From Roseiarcus sp963794655 (GTDB lineage: Bacteria; Pseudomonadota; Alphaproteobacteria; Rhizobiales; Beijerinckiaceae): a stretch of 64,000 bases of DNA. The translations under genes and the position numbers were made by a program. The stretch is taken from contig CAWCEV010000007.1 of the NCBI GenBank assembly GCA_963794655.1, positions 124,001 to 188,000 on the forward strand, given 5' to 3'. The stretch's first letter is position 1; each line of letters opens with the position of its first letter. Below are positions 8,180 to 16,798 of this stretch, one piece after another. The notes under the pieces were generated by a model that saw only the letters and a program-made list of their open reading frames with translations, did no database searches and was not told where the DNA came from.

Positions 8180-9433
8180 TCAGCTCGCGCGCTCGGCCCG
8201 CTCGGCGTAGATATAAAGCGGGCGAGCCTTGCCTTCGACGACTTCAGGACCGATCACCACCTGTTCGACACCGTCGAGTCCCGGCAGTTCAAACATTGTA
8301 TCGAGCAAAATGCTCTCCATGATCGAGCGCAAGCCGCGAGCGCCGGTGCGCCGCTCGATCGCCTTCTTGGCGACGACGCTGAGCGCCTCCTCCTGGATGG
8401 TGAGGTCGGTGTTCTCCATCTCGAACAGGCGCTGATATTGCTTGACGAGCGCGTTCTTGGGCTCGGTCAGGATCTTCTTCAGCGCGTCCTCATCGAGGTC
8501 TTCGAGCGTCGCAATGACCGGCAGACGGCCGACGAACTCAGGAATGAGGCCGAACTTCAGCAGGTCCTCCGGCTCGACCTCGCGGAACACTTCGCCCGTG
8601 CGACGATCGTCAGGTGACTGGACCTTGGCGGAAAAGCCGATCGAAGTTCCTTTGCCGCGCGCCGAGATGATTCGCTCCAGGCCGGAAAACGCGCCGCCGC
8701 AAATGAACAAAATGTTGGTCGTGTCGACCTGGAGAAACTCCTGTTGGGGATGCTTGCGCCCGCCCTGCGGCGGAACGCTCGCGATCGTTCCTTCCATGAT
8801 CTTGAGCAGGGCCTGCTGCACGCCCTCGCCGGACACGTCCCGGGTGATTGACGGATTGTCGGACTTCCGGCTGATCTTGTCGATTTCGTCGATGTAGACG
8901 ATGCCGCGCTGCGCCCTCTCGACATTGTAGTCGGAAGCCTGGAGCAACTTCAAAATGATGTTCTCGACATCCTCGCCCACATAGCCGGCTTCGGTCAGTG
9001 TCGTCGCGTCGGCCATCGTGAACGGCACGTCGAGGATGCGCGCTAGCGTCTGCGCGAGCAGGGTCTTGCCCGAACCAGTCGGACCAATCAGCAGGATATT
9101 GGATTTCGCGAGTTCGACGTCGCCGTGTTTGGTGGCGTGATTGAGGCGCTTATAGTGATTGTGGACTGCGACCGACAGAACGCGCTTCGCCTGAGGCTGA
9201 CCAATCACATAGTCGTCGAGAACCTTGCAGATTTCGCGCGGGGTGGGGATTCCGTCCTTGCTTTTGACGAGGGCGGTCTTGCTCTCCTCGCGGATGATGT
9301 CCATGCACAGCTCGACGCATTCATCGCAGATGAACACCGTCGGGCCAGCGATGAGCTTGCGGACCTCGTGCTGGCTCTTGCCGCAGAACGAGCAATAGAG
9401 CGTATTTTTGGCGTCGCCTTCGGCCTTGGCCAT
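8180..9433 (-). CDS. clpX: ATP-dependent Clp protease ATP-binding subunit ClpX
   Basis: ClpX is the AAA+ unfoldase that feeds tagged substrates into ClpP. The 417-residue product has the N-terminal zinc-binding domain with CSFCGKS and ICDECVELC, Walker A GPTGSGKTLLAQ, Walker B IVYIDEIDKI, the pore loop GYVGEDVEN and an IGF-type ClpP-binding loop region. The start is ATG 9431-9433 (MAKAEGD); the frame is open for 24 codons upstream but lacks family similarity. It follows clpP by 266 bases, in the conserved order tig-clpP-clpX-lon. Confidence 0.98.
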   Translation of the reverse strand: MAKAEGDAKNTLYCSFCGKSQHEVRKLIAGPTVFICDECVELCMDIIREESKTALVKSKDGIPTPREICKVLDDYVIGQPQAKRVLSVAVHNHYKRLNHATKHGDVELAKSNILLIGPTGSGKTLLAQTLARILDVPFTMADATTLTEAGYVGEDVENIILKLLQASDYNVERAQRGIVYIDEIDKISRKSDNPSITRDVSGEGVQQALLKIMEGTIASVPPQGGRKHPQQEFLQVDTTNILFICGGAFSGLERIISARGKGTSIGFSAKVQSPDDRRTGEVFREVEPEDLLKFGLIPEFVGRLPVIATLEDLDEDALKKILTEPKNALVKQYQRLFEMENTDLTIQEEALSVVAKKAIERRTGARGLRSIMESILLDTMFELPGLDGVEQVVIGPEVVEGKARPLYIYAERAERAS

Positions 9434-9699
9434 CGCTTTTCTCCATCTAGGCCGCTTCCGCCGAAGCGAGTCGTCGTCAAACGCCTGACCGCGCAGCCTA
9501 ACCAAACCACCCTAACGAAACGTAGCGTTCGAGCCTGCCTCGCCGTTTCCTGCCTCAGCCCGCCTTCCGCCTGACGCGACGCGCCAGTCGGGGTTTGGCA
9601 AGCAACCACCAAATTGCACGCAAAATCAAGCCCGCGCGGCAAAAATCCCGGACGCCAGGGCGCCAAAACCCCAAAAGCCAAACTTAGTCGGCGGTAGGG

Positions 9700-10335
9700 C
9701 TATACTTTGACCTCTTCCAGCTCGACGGTGCGCTTAGTCGTCACTTCGTCGACGATTCCAAACGCCTTCGCCTCCTCCGCCGACATGAAATGATCGCGAT
9801 CCAGCGTTCTTTCAATGGCTTCGTAGGATTGGCCGGTGTGGTGGACATAAATCTCGTTCAGCCGCCGCTTGACCTTCAGAATATCCTCGGCGTGCCGCTG
9901 GATATCTGACGCCTGACCCTGGAACCCTCCCGACGGCTGATGCACCATGATGCGGGAATTGGGCAGCGCAAATCGCGAACCTTTCTCGCCCGCCGCAAGC
10001 AAGAGCGAGCCCATCGATGCGGCCTGGCCGATGCACATCGTCGTCACCTTGGGACGAATAAACTGCATCGTATCGTAGATCGACAACCCCGCGGTGACAA
10101 TGCCGCCTGGAGAATTCACGTAGAGAGCGATCTCCTTTTTGGGATTGTCCGCCTCAAGAAAGAGCAGCTGGGCGACCACCAAGGACGCCGACAGGTCATC
10201 GACCGGGCCAATCATGAAAATGATGCGTTCGCGCAACAGTCGCGAAAAAATATCGAACGAGCGCTCCCCCCGCGCCGATTGCTCGATCACGATCGGGACA
10301 AGGTTATTGGTGTAATAATCCACTGGATCGCGCAT
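9700..10335 (-). CDS. clpP: ATP-dependent Clp protease proteolytic subunit ClpP
   Basis: ClpP forms the tetradecameric serine protease chamber paired with ClpX or ClpA. The 211-residue product has the catalytic serine in GQAASMGSLLL, histidine in ALPNSRIMVHQPSGG and an aspartate in LDRDHFMSAEEA. The N-terminus VPIVIEQSARGERSFDIFSRLL is the usual mature ClpP start region, preceded by a short pro-sequence. It lies between tig (142 bases upstream) and clpX. Confidence 0.98.
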   Translation of the reverse strand: MRDPVDYYTNNLVPIVIEQSARGERSFDIFSRLLRERIIFMIGPVDDLSASLVVAQLLFLEADNPKKEIALYVNSPGGIVTAGLSIYDTMQFIRPKVTTMCIGQAASMGSLLLAAGEKGSRFALPNSRIMVHQPSGGFQGQASDIQRHAEDILKVKRRLNEIYVHHTGQSYEAIERTLDRDHFMSAEEAKAFGIVDEVTTKRTVELEEVKV

Positions 10336-10476
10336 AGAACCTTATCTTTCGCCATATCGCGCCGACGCCCGGCGGCGGCCTCAAAGCGAACATAAGCGCC
10401 CGGGGCCGTCCCGAAAAGGCCCGCCCTGCGGCGGAGCGCCTGAAACCGGAATTTCGACTCGAGCGCGTCGTCGCTT

Positions 10477-11868
10477 TCAGGCCGACGGCGGCTGGTCTTC
10501 GACTAACGGCTGACCTGGGATCTCGTCCTCGATCGGCTTGAGAAGCTCTTCCCTGGTCACCTTGCGATCGGCGACCTTGGCGAGCCCGAGGATATGGTCG
10601 ACGACCTTCTCCTCGTAGATCGGGGCGCGCAGTTCAGCCAGCGCCTGGTTATTGTTGCGATAGAAGTCCCAGACCTGCTTTTCCTGTCCAGGGAAGGACC
10701 GCGCCCGGGCGATAAGGGCCTGAGTCATCTCGTCGTCCGAGACCTTGACCTCAGCCCGAGTTCCGACCTCGGCAAGCAAGAGCCCGAGCCGCACCCGGCG
10801 TTCGGCGATCTTGCGGTAATCGGCGCGCGCAGCCTCCTCAGTGGTGTTCTCGTCCGCGAAGCTGCGGCCTGCCGCCTTCTGCTCGCGGGTCACCTGCTCC
10901 CAGATCGAGTCGAATTCCTGGTTGACGAGCCCTTCGGGCAACTCGAAGGAATAAAGCTTGTCAAGCTGATCGAGCAGCTGGCGTTTGACCTTGTCGCGCG
11001 AGGCGCGCCCATATTCGGAGACGAGCCGGTCGCGGATCATCTCCTTGAGTTTATCGAGGCTGTCGAAGCCGACGCCTTTGGCGAACTCGTCATCAAGGGC
11101 GAGCGGATCGGGGCCGGCGATAGCCTTCACAGTCACCGCGAAATCGCCGGTTTTCCCCGCGAGCGCGCGTACAGCGTAGGCCTCCGGGAAGGTCCCCTGA
11201 ATCGTGCGTTTCTCCCCAGCGGCGACGCCTACGAGCTGCTCCTCGAATCCCGGAATGAACGTGTTCGAGCCCAGCGCAACCTCAATGTCCCTGCCCTCGC
11301 CGCCCTCGAACGGAACCCCATCGATCGTCCCGTCGAAGTCGATGGTGACGCGATCCTGGTTCTCCGCCCTCGCTCCGGCGGGCTTCTCGGTGTAGGTGCG
11401 GCGCTCCTGCGCCAAACGCTCGAGCGCGCGCTCGATATCGGCGGGCTCGACGTCCGTGGTCGGGCGTTCGAGCGAAATCTGCGAGAAATCGCCGATCTCG
11501 AACACCGGCAGCACCTCGAGCGCAACCTTGAAGTTGAGGTCGCCTCGCGCCTCGAGAGCGGCGTCGATCGCAGCCTGGTCGCCCGGCAGCTCGACCTTCG
11601 GCTCACGGGCCAGGCGCAAATGGTTGTCGTCGACGATCTTCTTGTTGGCGCTGGCGATGGCCTCCTGCACGACATCGGCCATCACCGACTTCCCATAGAC
11701 CCGGCGCAAATGCTCGACGGGCACCTTGCCCGGCCGGAAGCCATTGATCCGGACCTTGGCCTTCAGTTCGGCCAACTGCCCATCAAGTTTCGCCGCCAGG
11801 TCGCTTGCCGGGAGCGAAATGTCGTATTCGCGCTTGAGCCCCTGGCTCAGCGTCTCGGTCACCTGCAT
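10477..11868 (-). CDS. tig: Trigger factor (ribosome-associated chaperone)
   Basis: Trigger factor binds nascent chains at the ribosome exit and has peptidyl-prolyl isomerase activity. The 463-residue product has the ribosome-binding signature NGFRPGKVPVEHLRRVYG (GFRxGKxP motif, around residues 42-50), an FKBP-type PPIase domain (DRVTIDFDGTIDGVPFEGG to FPEAYAVRALAGKTGDFAV) and a helical C-terminal domain. The start is ATG 11868 (MQVTETLSQG); the longer open frame runs into the tRNA-Leu gene and is rejected. It is the first gene of the tig-clpP-clpX-lon block. Confidence 0.97.
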   Translation of the reverse strand: MQVTETLSQGLKREYDISLPASDLAAKLDGQLAELKAKVRINGFRPGKVPVEHLRRVYGKSVMADVVQEAIASANKKIVDDNHLRLAREPKVELPGDQAAIDAALEARGDLNFKVALEVLPVFEIGDFSQISLERPTTDVEPADIERALERLAQERRTYTEKPAGARAENQDRVTIDFDGTIDGVPFEGGEGRDIEVALGSNTFIPGFEEQLVGVAAGEKRTIQGTFPEAYAVRALAGKTGDFAVTVKAIAGPDPLALDDEFAKGVGFDSLDKLKEMIRDRLVSEYGRASRDKVKRQLLDQLDKLYSFELPEGLVNQEFDSIWEQVTREQKAAGRSFADENTTEEAARADYRKIAERRVRLGLLLAEVGTRAEVKVSDDEMTQALIARARSFPGQEKQVWDFYRNNNQALAELRAPIYEEKVVDHILGLAKVADRKVTREELLKPIEDEIPGQPLVEDQPPSA

Positions 11869-11973
11869 TTTACGTTCCGCCTTGTCGTCGTCGTGGCCAC
11901 TGGCCGCGGCTGGCCGATAAAATTCCGCTGTCCGATCGTCATCTGATACCGGGCGCCCGCGGCTGCGGAGGAA

Positions 11974-12058
11974 TGGTGCGGGCGGAGGGACTCGAACCCC
12001 CACGACTTACGTCACCGGAACCTAAATCCGGCGCGTCTACCAATTCCGCCACGCCCGC
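11974..12058 (-). tRNA. tRNA-Leu (anticodon TAG)
   Basis: An 85-base class II tRNA on the minus strand: acceptor GCGGGCG/CGCCCGC, anticodon stem CCGGA/TCCGG with loop TTTAGGT (anticodon TAG, reads CUN), a long variable arm (TGACGTAAGTCG), T loop TTCGAGT and encoded CCA. It lies 105 bases upstream of the tig start codon on the same strand. Confidence 0.95.
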
Positions 12059-12373
12059 CGCAAGCGCCGGCTTGTTGACGAGGCGGCATTGCTTCGCGCG
12101 GGCTCTATATCAGCTTGCCGGGCGTCCGCGATAGAAAAAAGCAGGTTCACCCGGCTCATTTGCGGACCACGGCGGCCATCACGATGGTGAACAGGCCCGC
12201 CCTGAAGATAACGCCTGTTGCGCGAGTAGCGCGCTCGGGTAGAACGGCGTGCGATCATGAGCCTCGCCAACGCAACACAAACGGCGGTGAATCCCAAGGA
12301 TGCCATGAGCTTACGCGTGGTTATGCGCTCCTCGCCGGACGAGGCGCGAATCTCGGACCAGGAGCCGCGTCCC
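12059..12373. other. Intergenic region between tRNA-Leu and the exported MCO-like gene
   Basis: A 315-base gap that must hold the divergent promoters of the tRNA-Leu gene and of the plus-strand MCO-fold gene. Open frames here are short and compositionally unlike genes; one of them extends the MCO-like frame upstream to an ATG at 12257, which would place 39 residues before the Tat signal and is judged less likely. No conserved motif was recognised. Confidence 0.4.
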
Positions 12374-13753
12374 ATGGCGCAGGGAACGTCGTGTCCGACC
12401 CGGCGCGCAATCCTGGGCGGCGGACTTGCTGCGGCGGCCTGGGGTCTGAGCGTCCGGGCTCGCGCCAATGCGGCGGCACCAAGCGGAGACGATTGGCCCC
12501 AGTTAGAGGCCGCGGCGGCGGCGCTTCAGCTCCAGCCGCCGCCGGCGGAGGCAGCGGCCGCCTATGCCTACCGGGGCTCAGTCCCGGGCCCGCTCCTTAG
12601 AGTTAGGCAAGGCGGGGAGCTCAAACTGAGGTTCGCCAACAAGCTGGCCGAGCCGACGACCCTGAGTTTCCCCGGCTTGCGGACCTCGAACGCAGCCTCG
12701 GGGATCGGCGGCCTCACGCAGGAGCGCCTCAAGCCTGGCGCCGGCGCCGATATCCGTTTCATCGTCCCCGACGCCGGGTTCAACCTCTACCTGCCTCACG
12801 CGGGCGGCTCCGACCCCGCGCAGCAGGGGCGTGGCCTGTTCGGGCCAGTTATCGTGGAGGAGGCTGTCAAGCCAGATGTCGATCTGGATACCGCGGTCGT
12901 GCTGTCGGATTGGAACAGTGACGCGAACGGGCAGATCAAGGACGACTTTGCCGATATCGCCTCCGGCCGAGGAAATGGCCGCAGAGGCAGCCTCGTGTTC
13001 GCCAACGGAGCGGCGGCCCCACTGAAACTCAGCGCCCCGCCAGGAGCGCGGGTGCGCCTTCGTCTAGGCAATGCGGCAACCGCCCGGCTGGCGGTCGTGG
13101 CCATCGAGGGCCTAAAAGCTGTCATCGTCGCGGTCGACGGCCAGCCATGTGAGCCGTTCGAGCCATTGAACAACCAGTTCCCGATGGGGCCCGGCGCCCG
13201 TTTCGAACTTATGGTCGACATGCCGCGCGAGACTGGCGCCGGCGTTCGCCTCGTCTTGCGCGCCGACGCCGGCGAACCCGATCGCCCGTTCGTCGACGTC
13301 ACGACGGATGGCGAGCCGGTCGCCGCCCGCTCCGAGCCGCGCCGGCTTGCCCCCAACCCGCTGCTCCCGGCGGAGATCGCGCTCGAATCGGCGCGACGCT
13401 GCGACTTTGTCATCAGCGGCGGAGGATCGTCTCCGTTTGCAATCAATGGGGCGACTTTCGTCGATTGGTCAGCAAAGCCGGCATATGCGCTCCCGCGTGG
13501 CGCGCCGGCCGTGTTTACGCTCGCCAACAAGACAGCGTTCGTCCAGGCGTTGCGGCTATGGGGGCATGTCGCACGCCTCCTGCATTCGATGGACGACGGC
13601 TGGGAGCCCTATTGGCGCGATACTGTCCTCATCCAGCCCGGCCGGACTGCGCACATCGCCTTCGTCGCGGACAACCCCGGCAAATGGCCGCTCGAATCGG
13701 CGATCCCAGAACACCGCGCGGCCGGCGTGGCATCGTGGTTTCAGGTCGGATAG
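12374..13753 (+). CDS. Tat-exported multicopper-oxidase-fold protein without copper ligands
   Basis: A 459-residue protein with a Tat signal peptide (PTRRAILGGG, then a hydrophobic stretch ending ARANAAA) followed by three cupredoxin-like domains of the multicopper oxidase fold. The scaffold is plain: GLTQERLKPG, WRDTVLIQPGRTAHIAF and IPEHRAAGVASWF match conserved family segments. The copper sites do not: the usual HWHG is SFPG, the usual HxH of domain 1 is LPH, the HPxHxHG block is QALRLWG and the terminal HCHxxxH is ESAIPEH, so the type 1 cysteine and nearly all histidines are gone. Laccase-type activity is therefore not expected; a structural role like that of the copper-free FtsP/SufI is one option. 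ATG 12374 is chosen because GGAG lies 9 bases upstream. It is convergent with the transporter gene that follows. Confidence 0.85.
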   Translation: MAQGTSCPTRRAILGGGLAAAAWGLSVRARANAAAPSGDDWPQLEAAAAALQLQPPPAEAAAAYAYRGSVPGPLLRVRQGGELKLRFANKLAEPTTLSFPGLRTSNAASGIGGLTQERLKPGAGADIRFIVPDAGFNLYLPHAGGSDPAQQGRGLFGPVIVEEAVKPDVDLDTAVVLSDWNSDANGQIKDDFADIASGRGNGRRGSLVFANGAAAPLKLSAPPGARVRLRLGNAATARLAVVAIEGLKAVIVAVDGQPCEPFEPLNNQFPMGPGARFELMVDMPRETGAGVRLVLRADAGEPDRPFVDVTTDGEPVAARSEPRRLAPNPLLPAEIALESARRCDFVISGGGSSPFAINGATFVDWSAKPAYALPRGAPAVFTLANKTAFVQALRLWGHVARLLHSMDDGWEPYWRDTVLIQPGRTAHIAFVADNPGKWPLESAIPEHRAAGVASWFQVG

Positions 13754-13780
13754 GGCTAATCCCGAATTCCGCGGGCCGCC

Positions 13781-14791
13781 TCACGCCAGCATTCTGTAGC
13801 GACGGATAAGCAGATAAACGAGAAGCGCCGCAAGCGCGCAAAAGACCGCGGCGTAGAGCGTTCCATAGTCCGAATCGCCGAACGGCAGACCCTTCGTGTT
13901 CATGCCGAAAAACCCGGTGACGAAAGCGGGGGGCAAGAGGACCGTGGTGACAACGGTAAGCACGAAGAGATTTCGGTTGGTCGCGGTCGCCAGTTGCGCC
14001 GCCATTTCGTCCTGCAGCAGCCGCGCCCGCTCGGCCTGGAGATGAAGGTCGGCGTGAAACGAGCCAACCCGCTGCCTCACCCGCAAGCAGAGATCCCGAT
14101 AGGCCGGAAGGACGCTCTCCGCGCGATGTTGTTCGAGTTGCGCGAGTAGCCCGTGCGCGGCTTGCATGAGCCGCTCGTGCCGCGAGATGCCTCTCCTGAG
14201 CCTCAGCAACGCTGCGCTTTCGTCGCTGAAGGCCTCCGACAGCACGCGGTCCTCGATTTGGTCGAGCTGGCCTGCGATCTTGTGCGTGGCTTCGCCGAGC
14301 GAATCCGCAGCCGCGACAAGGAGGCTTTCAAACAGCCCGGCGCTGTCGTCAAACGTGACGCCCGCCTCGATCTGATCACGCACCACGCGCGCAGAATTGA
14401 CCGGATGATGGCGCGCGGTGAGAAGGAACTGCGGCCTCAGAGCGAAGCGGATGTCGGTCGATTCGCCGCTCGTGACATTGTCGTCCTCGCGGCGCAGATC
14501 GTAAAGCGTGCCCCATATGGCGTCGCCGCGCCACTCGAGCCTCGGGTGGCGGTCCTGGGAAAGCAGAGTCTCGCGCGCCTCGGGCGGAATAGCCTCCTGC
14601 TCGGCAAGCCAGTCACGGGTGCGGGCGTTCGCGAGAATGAGATGCACCCAGACGAACCGGCGCCCGTGCATGAGATCGAACGACGAGCCGCCCCCGAGCA
14701 GGCGGCCGCGCCCGTTCTCGTCGAACTCGAACGCCCACGCCACCCCCGGTCCGACGTCGGCCAGGTCGATTCGCATTGGTTGTGCGGTCAT
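13781..14791 (-). CDS. CorA-family metal transporter, ZntB-like
   Basis: A 336-residue member of the CorA/ZntB family of pentameric inner-membrane divalent-cation channels. A long cytosolic helical domain is followed by two C-terminal membrane helices (NLFVLTVVTTVLLPPAFVTG and LYAAVFCALAALLVYLLI) with the pore motif GMN between them (GFFGMNTKGLPFG). The GMNTKG-LPF pore loop resembles the ZntB branch, so zinc or another divalent metal is likely, but the ion cannot be assigned from sequence. ATG 14791 is preferred over 14809 because GGAGG precedes it at 5 bases. A second CorA paralogue lies directly upstream on the same strand. Confidence 0.88.
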   Translation of the reverse strand: MTAQPMRIDLADVGPGVAWAFEFDENGRGRLLGGGSSFDLMHGRRFVWVHLILANARTRDWLAEQEAIPPEARETLLSQDRHPRLEWRGDAIWGTLYDLRREDDNVTSGESTDIRFALRPQFLLTARHHPVNSARVVRDQIEAGVTFDDSAGLFESLLVAAADSLGEATHKIAGQLDQIEDRVLSEAFSDESAALLRLRRGISRHERLMQAAHGLLAQLEQHRAESVLPAYRDLCLRVRQRVGSFHADLHLQAERARLLQDEMAAQLATATNRNLFVLTVVTTVLLPPAFVTGFFGMNTKGLPFGDSDYGTLYAAVFCALAALLVYLLIRRYRMLA

Positions 14792-14910
14792 TTCCGCCTC
14801 CAAACGCAAGCTCTAGACGCCCCGGATGAAGGCAGCATGTCACGGGCAGGCTGTAGCAAACGGGCGGCGACCGAACGCCTCACCCTCCGATCCGCGGCCT
14901 CTCCCCAGCC

Positions 14911-15909
14911 TTACAGCCACTTTTTCCAGCGGAAGAACACGTAGGGCCCGATCCCGACGATGACCATGAGGCAGAGCGCCAGCGGATAGCCCCAACGCCA
15001 TTCCAGCTCCGGCATCTCCTTGAAATTCATGCCGTAGATTGAGGCGATGACCGTCGGCGGCATGAAAATCACCGCGAGCACCGAAAAGAGCTTGATGATG
15101 TCGTTTTGTGCGAGGTTGATGAGACCGAGCGTCGCGTCGAGCAGGAACTGCACCTTCTGCGCCTTGAAGCCCGCATCCTGCTCGAGCGACTGCAGGTCGC
15201 GCAGCGCCGCCTTCGTCGCCTCCCGCACTGGCTTCGGCGTGTCCGCGGATCGCCCCTCGGACGACAGGAAGAGCAACAACCGCTCGATCGACACCAGGCT
15301 TTCGCGAAGATTCGAGATCTTCTCGTCCTCGCGCCCGAGCGCATCGAGGGTCGCCGAATAGATCTGGCTCCGCCGGCTCTGGTCGCCCTTGGCCCGGAAC
15401 ACCGTGCTTGCAATCGAATCGAGTTCCACGCCGACCTTGTTCAGCGCCCGGGCTGAGCGATTGACGATGGTGTTGACTAGGCCGACCGCGACCGCGTCAG
15501 GGTTGAGCGCCAGCGCGCCCGACTTGCAGAGTTTCTGCCCGAATAGCTCGAACGCGTCGCCGGGATCGTAGCGCACGGTGACCAGCGTGGTCGGCGCCAG
15601 AATGAAGGTGACGCCGGCGACGTCGGGCGTTCCTTCCGGTTCGCTGACGACGCTACCGTGGAGATAGCGAACTCCGTTCTCCGCGTAATAAGATTCAGGG
15701 GGTTCGGTGAAATCGGGGTCCGCGCGCGAGGGCACCTTGCAGCCGAGATAGAGTTCGACCTTGTGGTCCTCGGCGACGGTCGGTTCGACCATATCGAGCC
15801 ACACGGCGCCGGGCGGGACAGGATCGGCGGCCGCGAGCACTTTTCGAGCAACAGGCGGGGCCGACGCGGCCTCCCCGGCGGGTTTGGCGATATAATGGGC
15901 GATGATCAC
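14911..15909 (-). CDS. corA: Magnesium/cobalt transport protein CorA family
   Basis: A 332-residue CorA-type channel: N-terminal cytosolic domain, long stalk helix, and two C-terminal membrane helices with the signature YGMNFKEMPELEW between them, which is the classical CorA YGMNF pore motif. The C-terminus carries KKWL after the last helix, as usual. The start is a GTG at 15909 (VIIAHYIAKP); the frame is open far upstream but the extension is low-complexity and would more than exceed the family's usual 310-350 residues. It shares strand and orientation with the ZntB-like gene 119 bases downstream. Confidence 0.9.
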   Translation of the reverse strand: MIIAHYIAKPAGEAASAPPVARKVLAAADPVPPGAVWLDMVEPTVAEDHKVELYLGCKVPSRADPDFTEPPESYYAENGVRYLHGSVVSEPEGTPDVAGVTFILAPTTLVTVRYDPGDAFELFGQKLCKSGALALNPDAVAVGLVNTIVNRSARALNKVGVELDSIASTVFRAKGDQSRRSQIYSATLDALGREDEKISNLRESLVSIERLLLFLSSEGRSADTPKPVREATKAALRDLQSLEQDAGFKAQKVQFLLDATLGLINLAQNDIIKLFSVLAVIFMPPTVIASIYGMNFKEMPELEWRWGYPLALCLMVIVGIGPYVFFRWKKWL

Positions 15910-16435
15910 ACGAGGCCCCCGATTCCTAACCGATGAAATTACACCATTTTTGATCGCTTTGACGGCCGGAATGGCCACCGCGCAAAGCCTGAACCCGTGG
16001 CAGGTCTTGTATTCCCTTGGCGAGAACCAGCCTTTCCAGGCGGTTGCTCGGACTCCCCGGTGCAAAATAACTCTTTGCCTCGGCTCTTCGCTCTCGTCGT
16101 GCGCGGGCGCTAGCCGGAGGCATTGGTTGCGGACTGACACGTTTTCTAAATTTCCGCAACATATTGTTCTCAATCGGGATTGTTGTCGCTTTTTCGGAAT
16201 CCGCATAAGCCTTTGAAATAAATTGTTAAAGCGCGTCCGAGCTGGGCCATATCGAACAGACCACGAACAAAAGCTTGCGCTTTGACGCCGGTGACGGCAT
16301 AGTGAGGCAAGTTCGAGAGCTGCGGCCGCCACCGAGCTCCTTTCTCTCCCCAGCTCCGTTTCTTCTCGCCCGCCCGTCCAGGCGGGCCTGGCGCTCGTGC
16401 GGCGCTTTTCTCCAACTCTCCCATGCAGGCGCAAG
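15910..16435. other. Non-coding junction between chromosomal corA and the phage-like island
   Basis: These 526 bases separate corA (minus) from the first phage-like gene (plus). The part around 15940-16250 is visibly richer in A/T than the flanks and probably holds promoters. A 7-bp inverted repeat GCCCGCC/GGCGGGC with a 6-base loop lies at 16368-16387 but lacks a T-tract. No tRNA, integrase, attachment-site repeat or convincing gene was found here, so it is not clear how the island was inserted. Confidence 0.5.
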
Positions 16436-16798
16436 ATGACGAACACGAACCGGCCGACGCCGAAGCACCCCATCGGGTCCGGCGAGAAAAAGACCAGGGG
16501 AAGGCGAAGGCTCTCTCGTGATCAGGCCGAATGCCTGCTGCTCGGCGAGCTGCGCCAGCTCCTGGCCCGGCCGATCGAGAATTTCGTCCGACTGTACCTG
16601 GCCGGCGTCGACGCTATTGCCCTGAAACTGGTCAGCGGGGTGCTTGACGGAGATCCCATGGCGACGGAACTCATGCTGGTCATCGTCAGGGCGCTCGATC
16701 GCCCACGTAGCGCGGCCGAGCGCAGTTCCGAAAAGGACAGGCCGCAACGGCTCAGCGACATAGCGGCCAGCCTCGCGTTTAAGAAGTGGATGAATTGA
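16436..16798 (+). CDS. Putative small terminase / packaging-associated protein
   Basis: A 120-residue basic N-terminus (TRGRRRLSRDQ) followed by helices (AECLLLGELRQLL, VDAIALKLVSGVL, MATELMLVIVRAL). I do not recognise a strong family signature. Position directly before, and overlapping by 13 bases, the large terminase gene, together with size and charge pattern, is what one expects of a small terminase (DNA-recognition) subunit as in GTA gene 1. ATG 16436 (MTNTNRP) is taken as start; the frame extends 13 codons further upstream to 16397. Function is inferred from context. Confidence 0.55.
   Translation: MTNTNRPTPKHPIGSGEKKTRGRRRLSRDQAECLLLGELRQLLARPIENFVRLYLAGVDAIALKLVSGVLDGDPMATELMLVIVRALDRPRSAAERSSEKDRPQRLSDIAASLAFKKWMN

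Noticed and set aside
10477..12003. Trigger factor with a start inside the tRNA-Leu gene
   Set aside because: The first 45 codons are tRNA and leader sequence; the conserved N-terminus starts at ATG 11868.
16368..16387. GCCCGCC/GGCGGGC inverted repeat as an attachment site or terminator
   Set aside because: No second copy was seen at the other island border and no T-tract follows.
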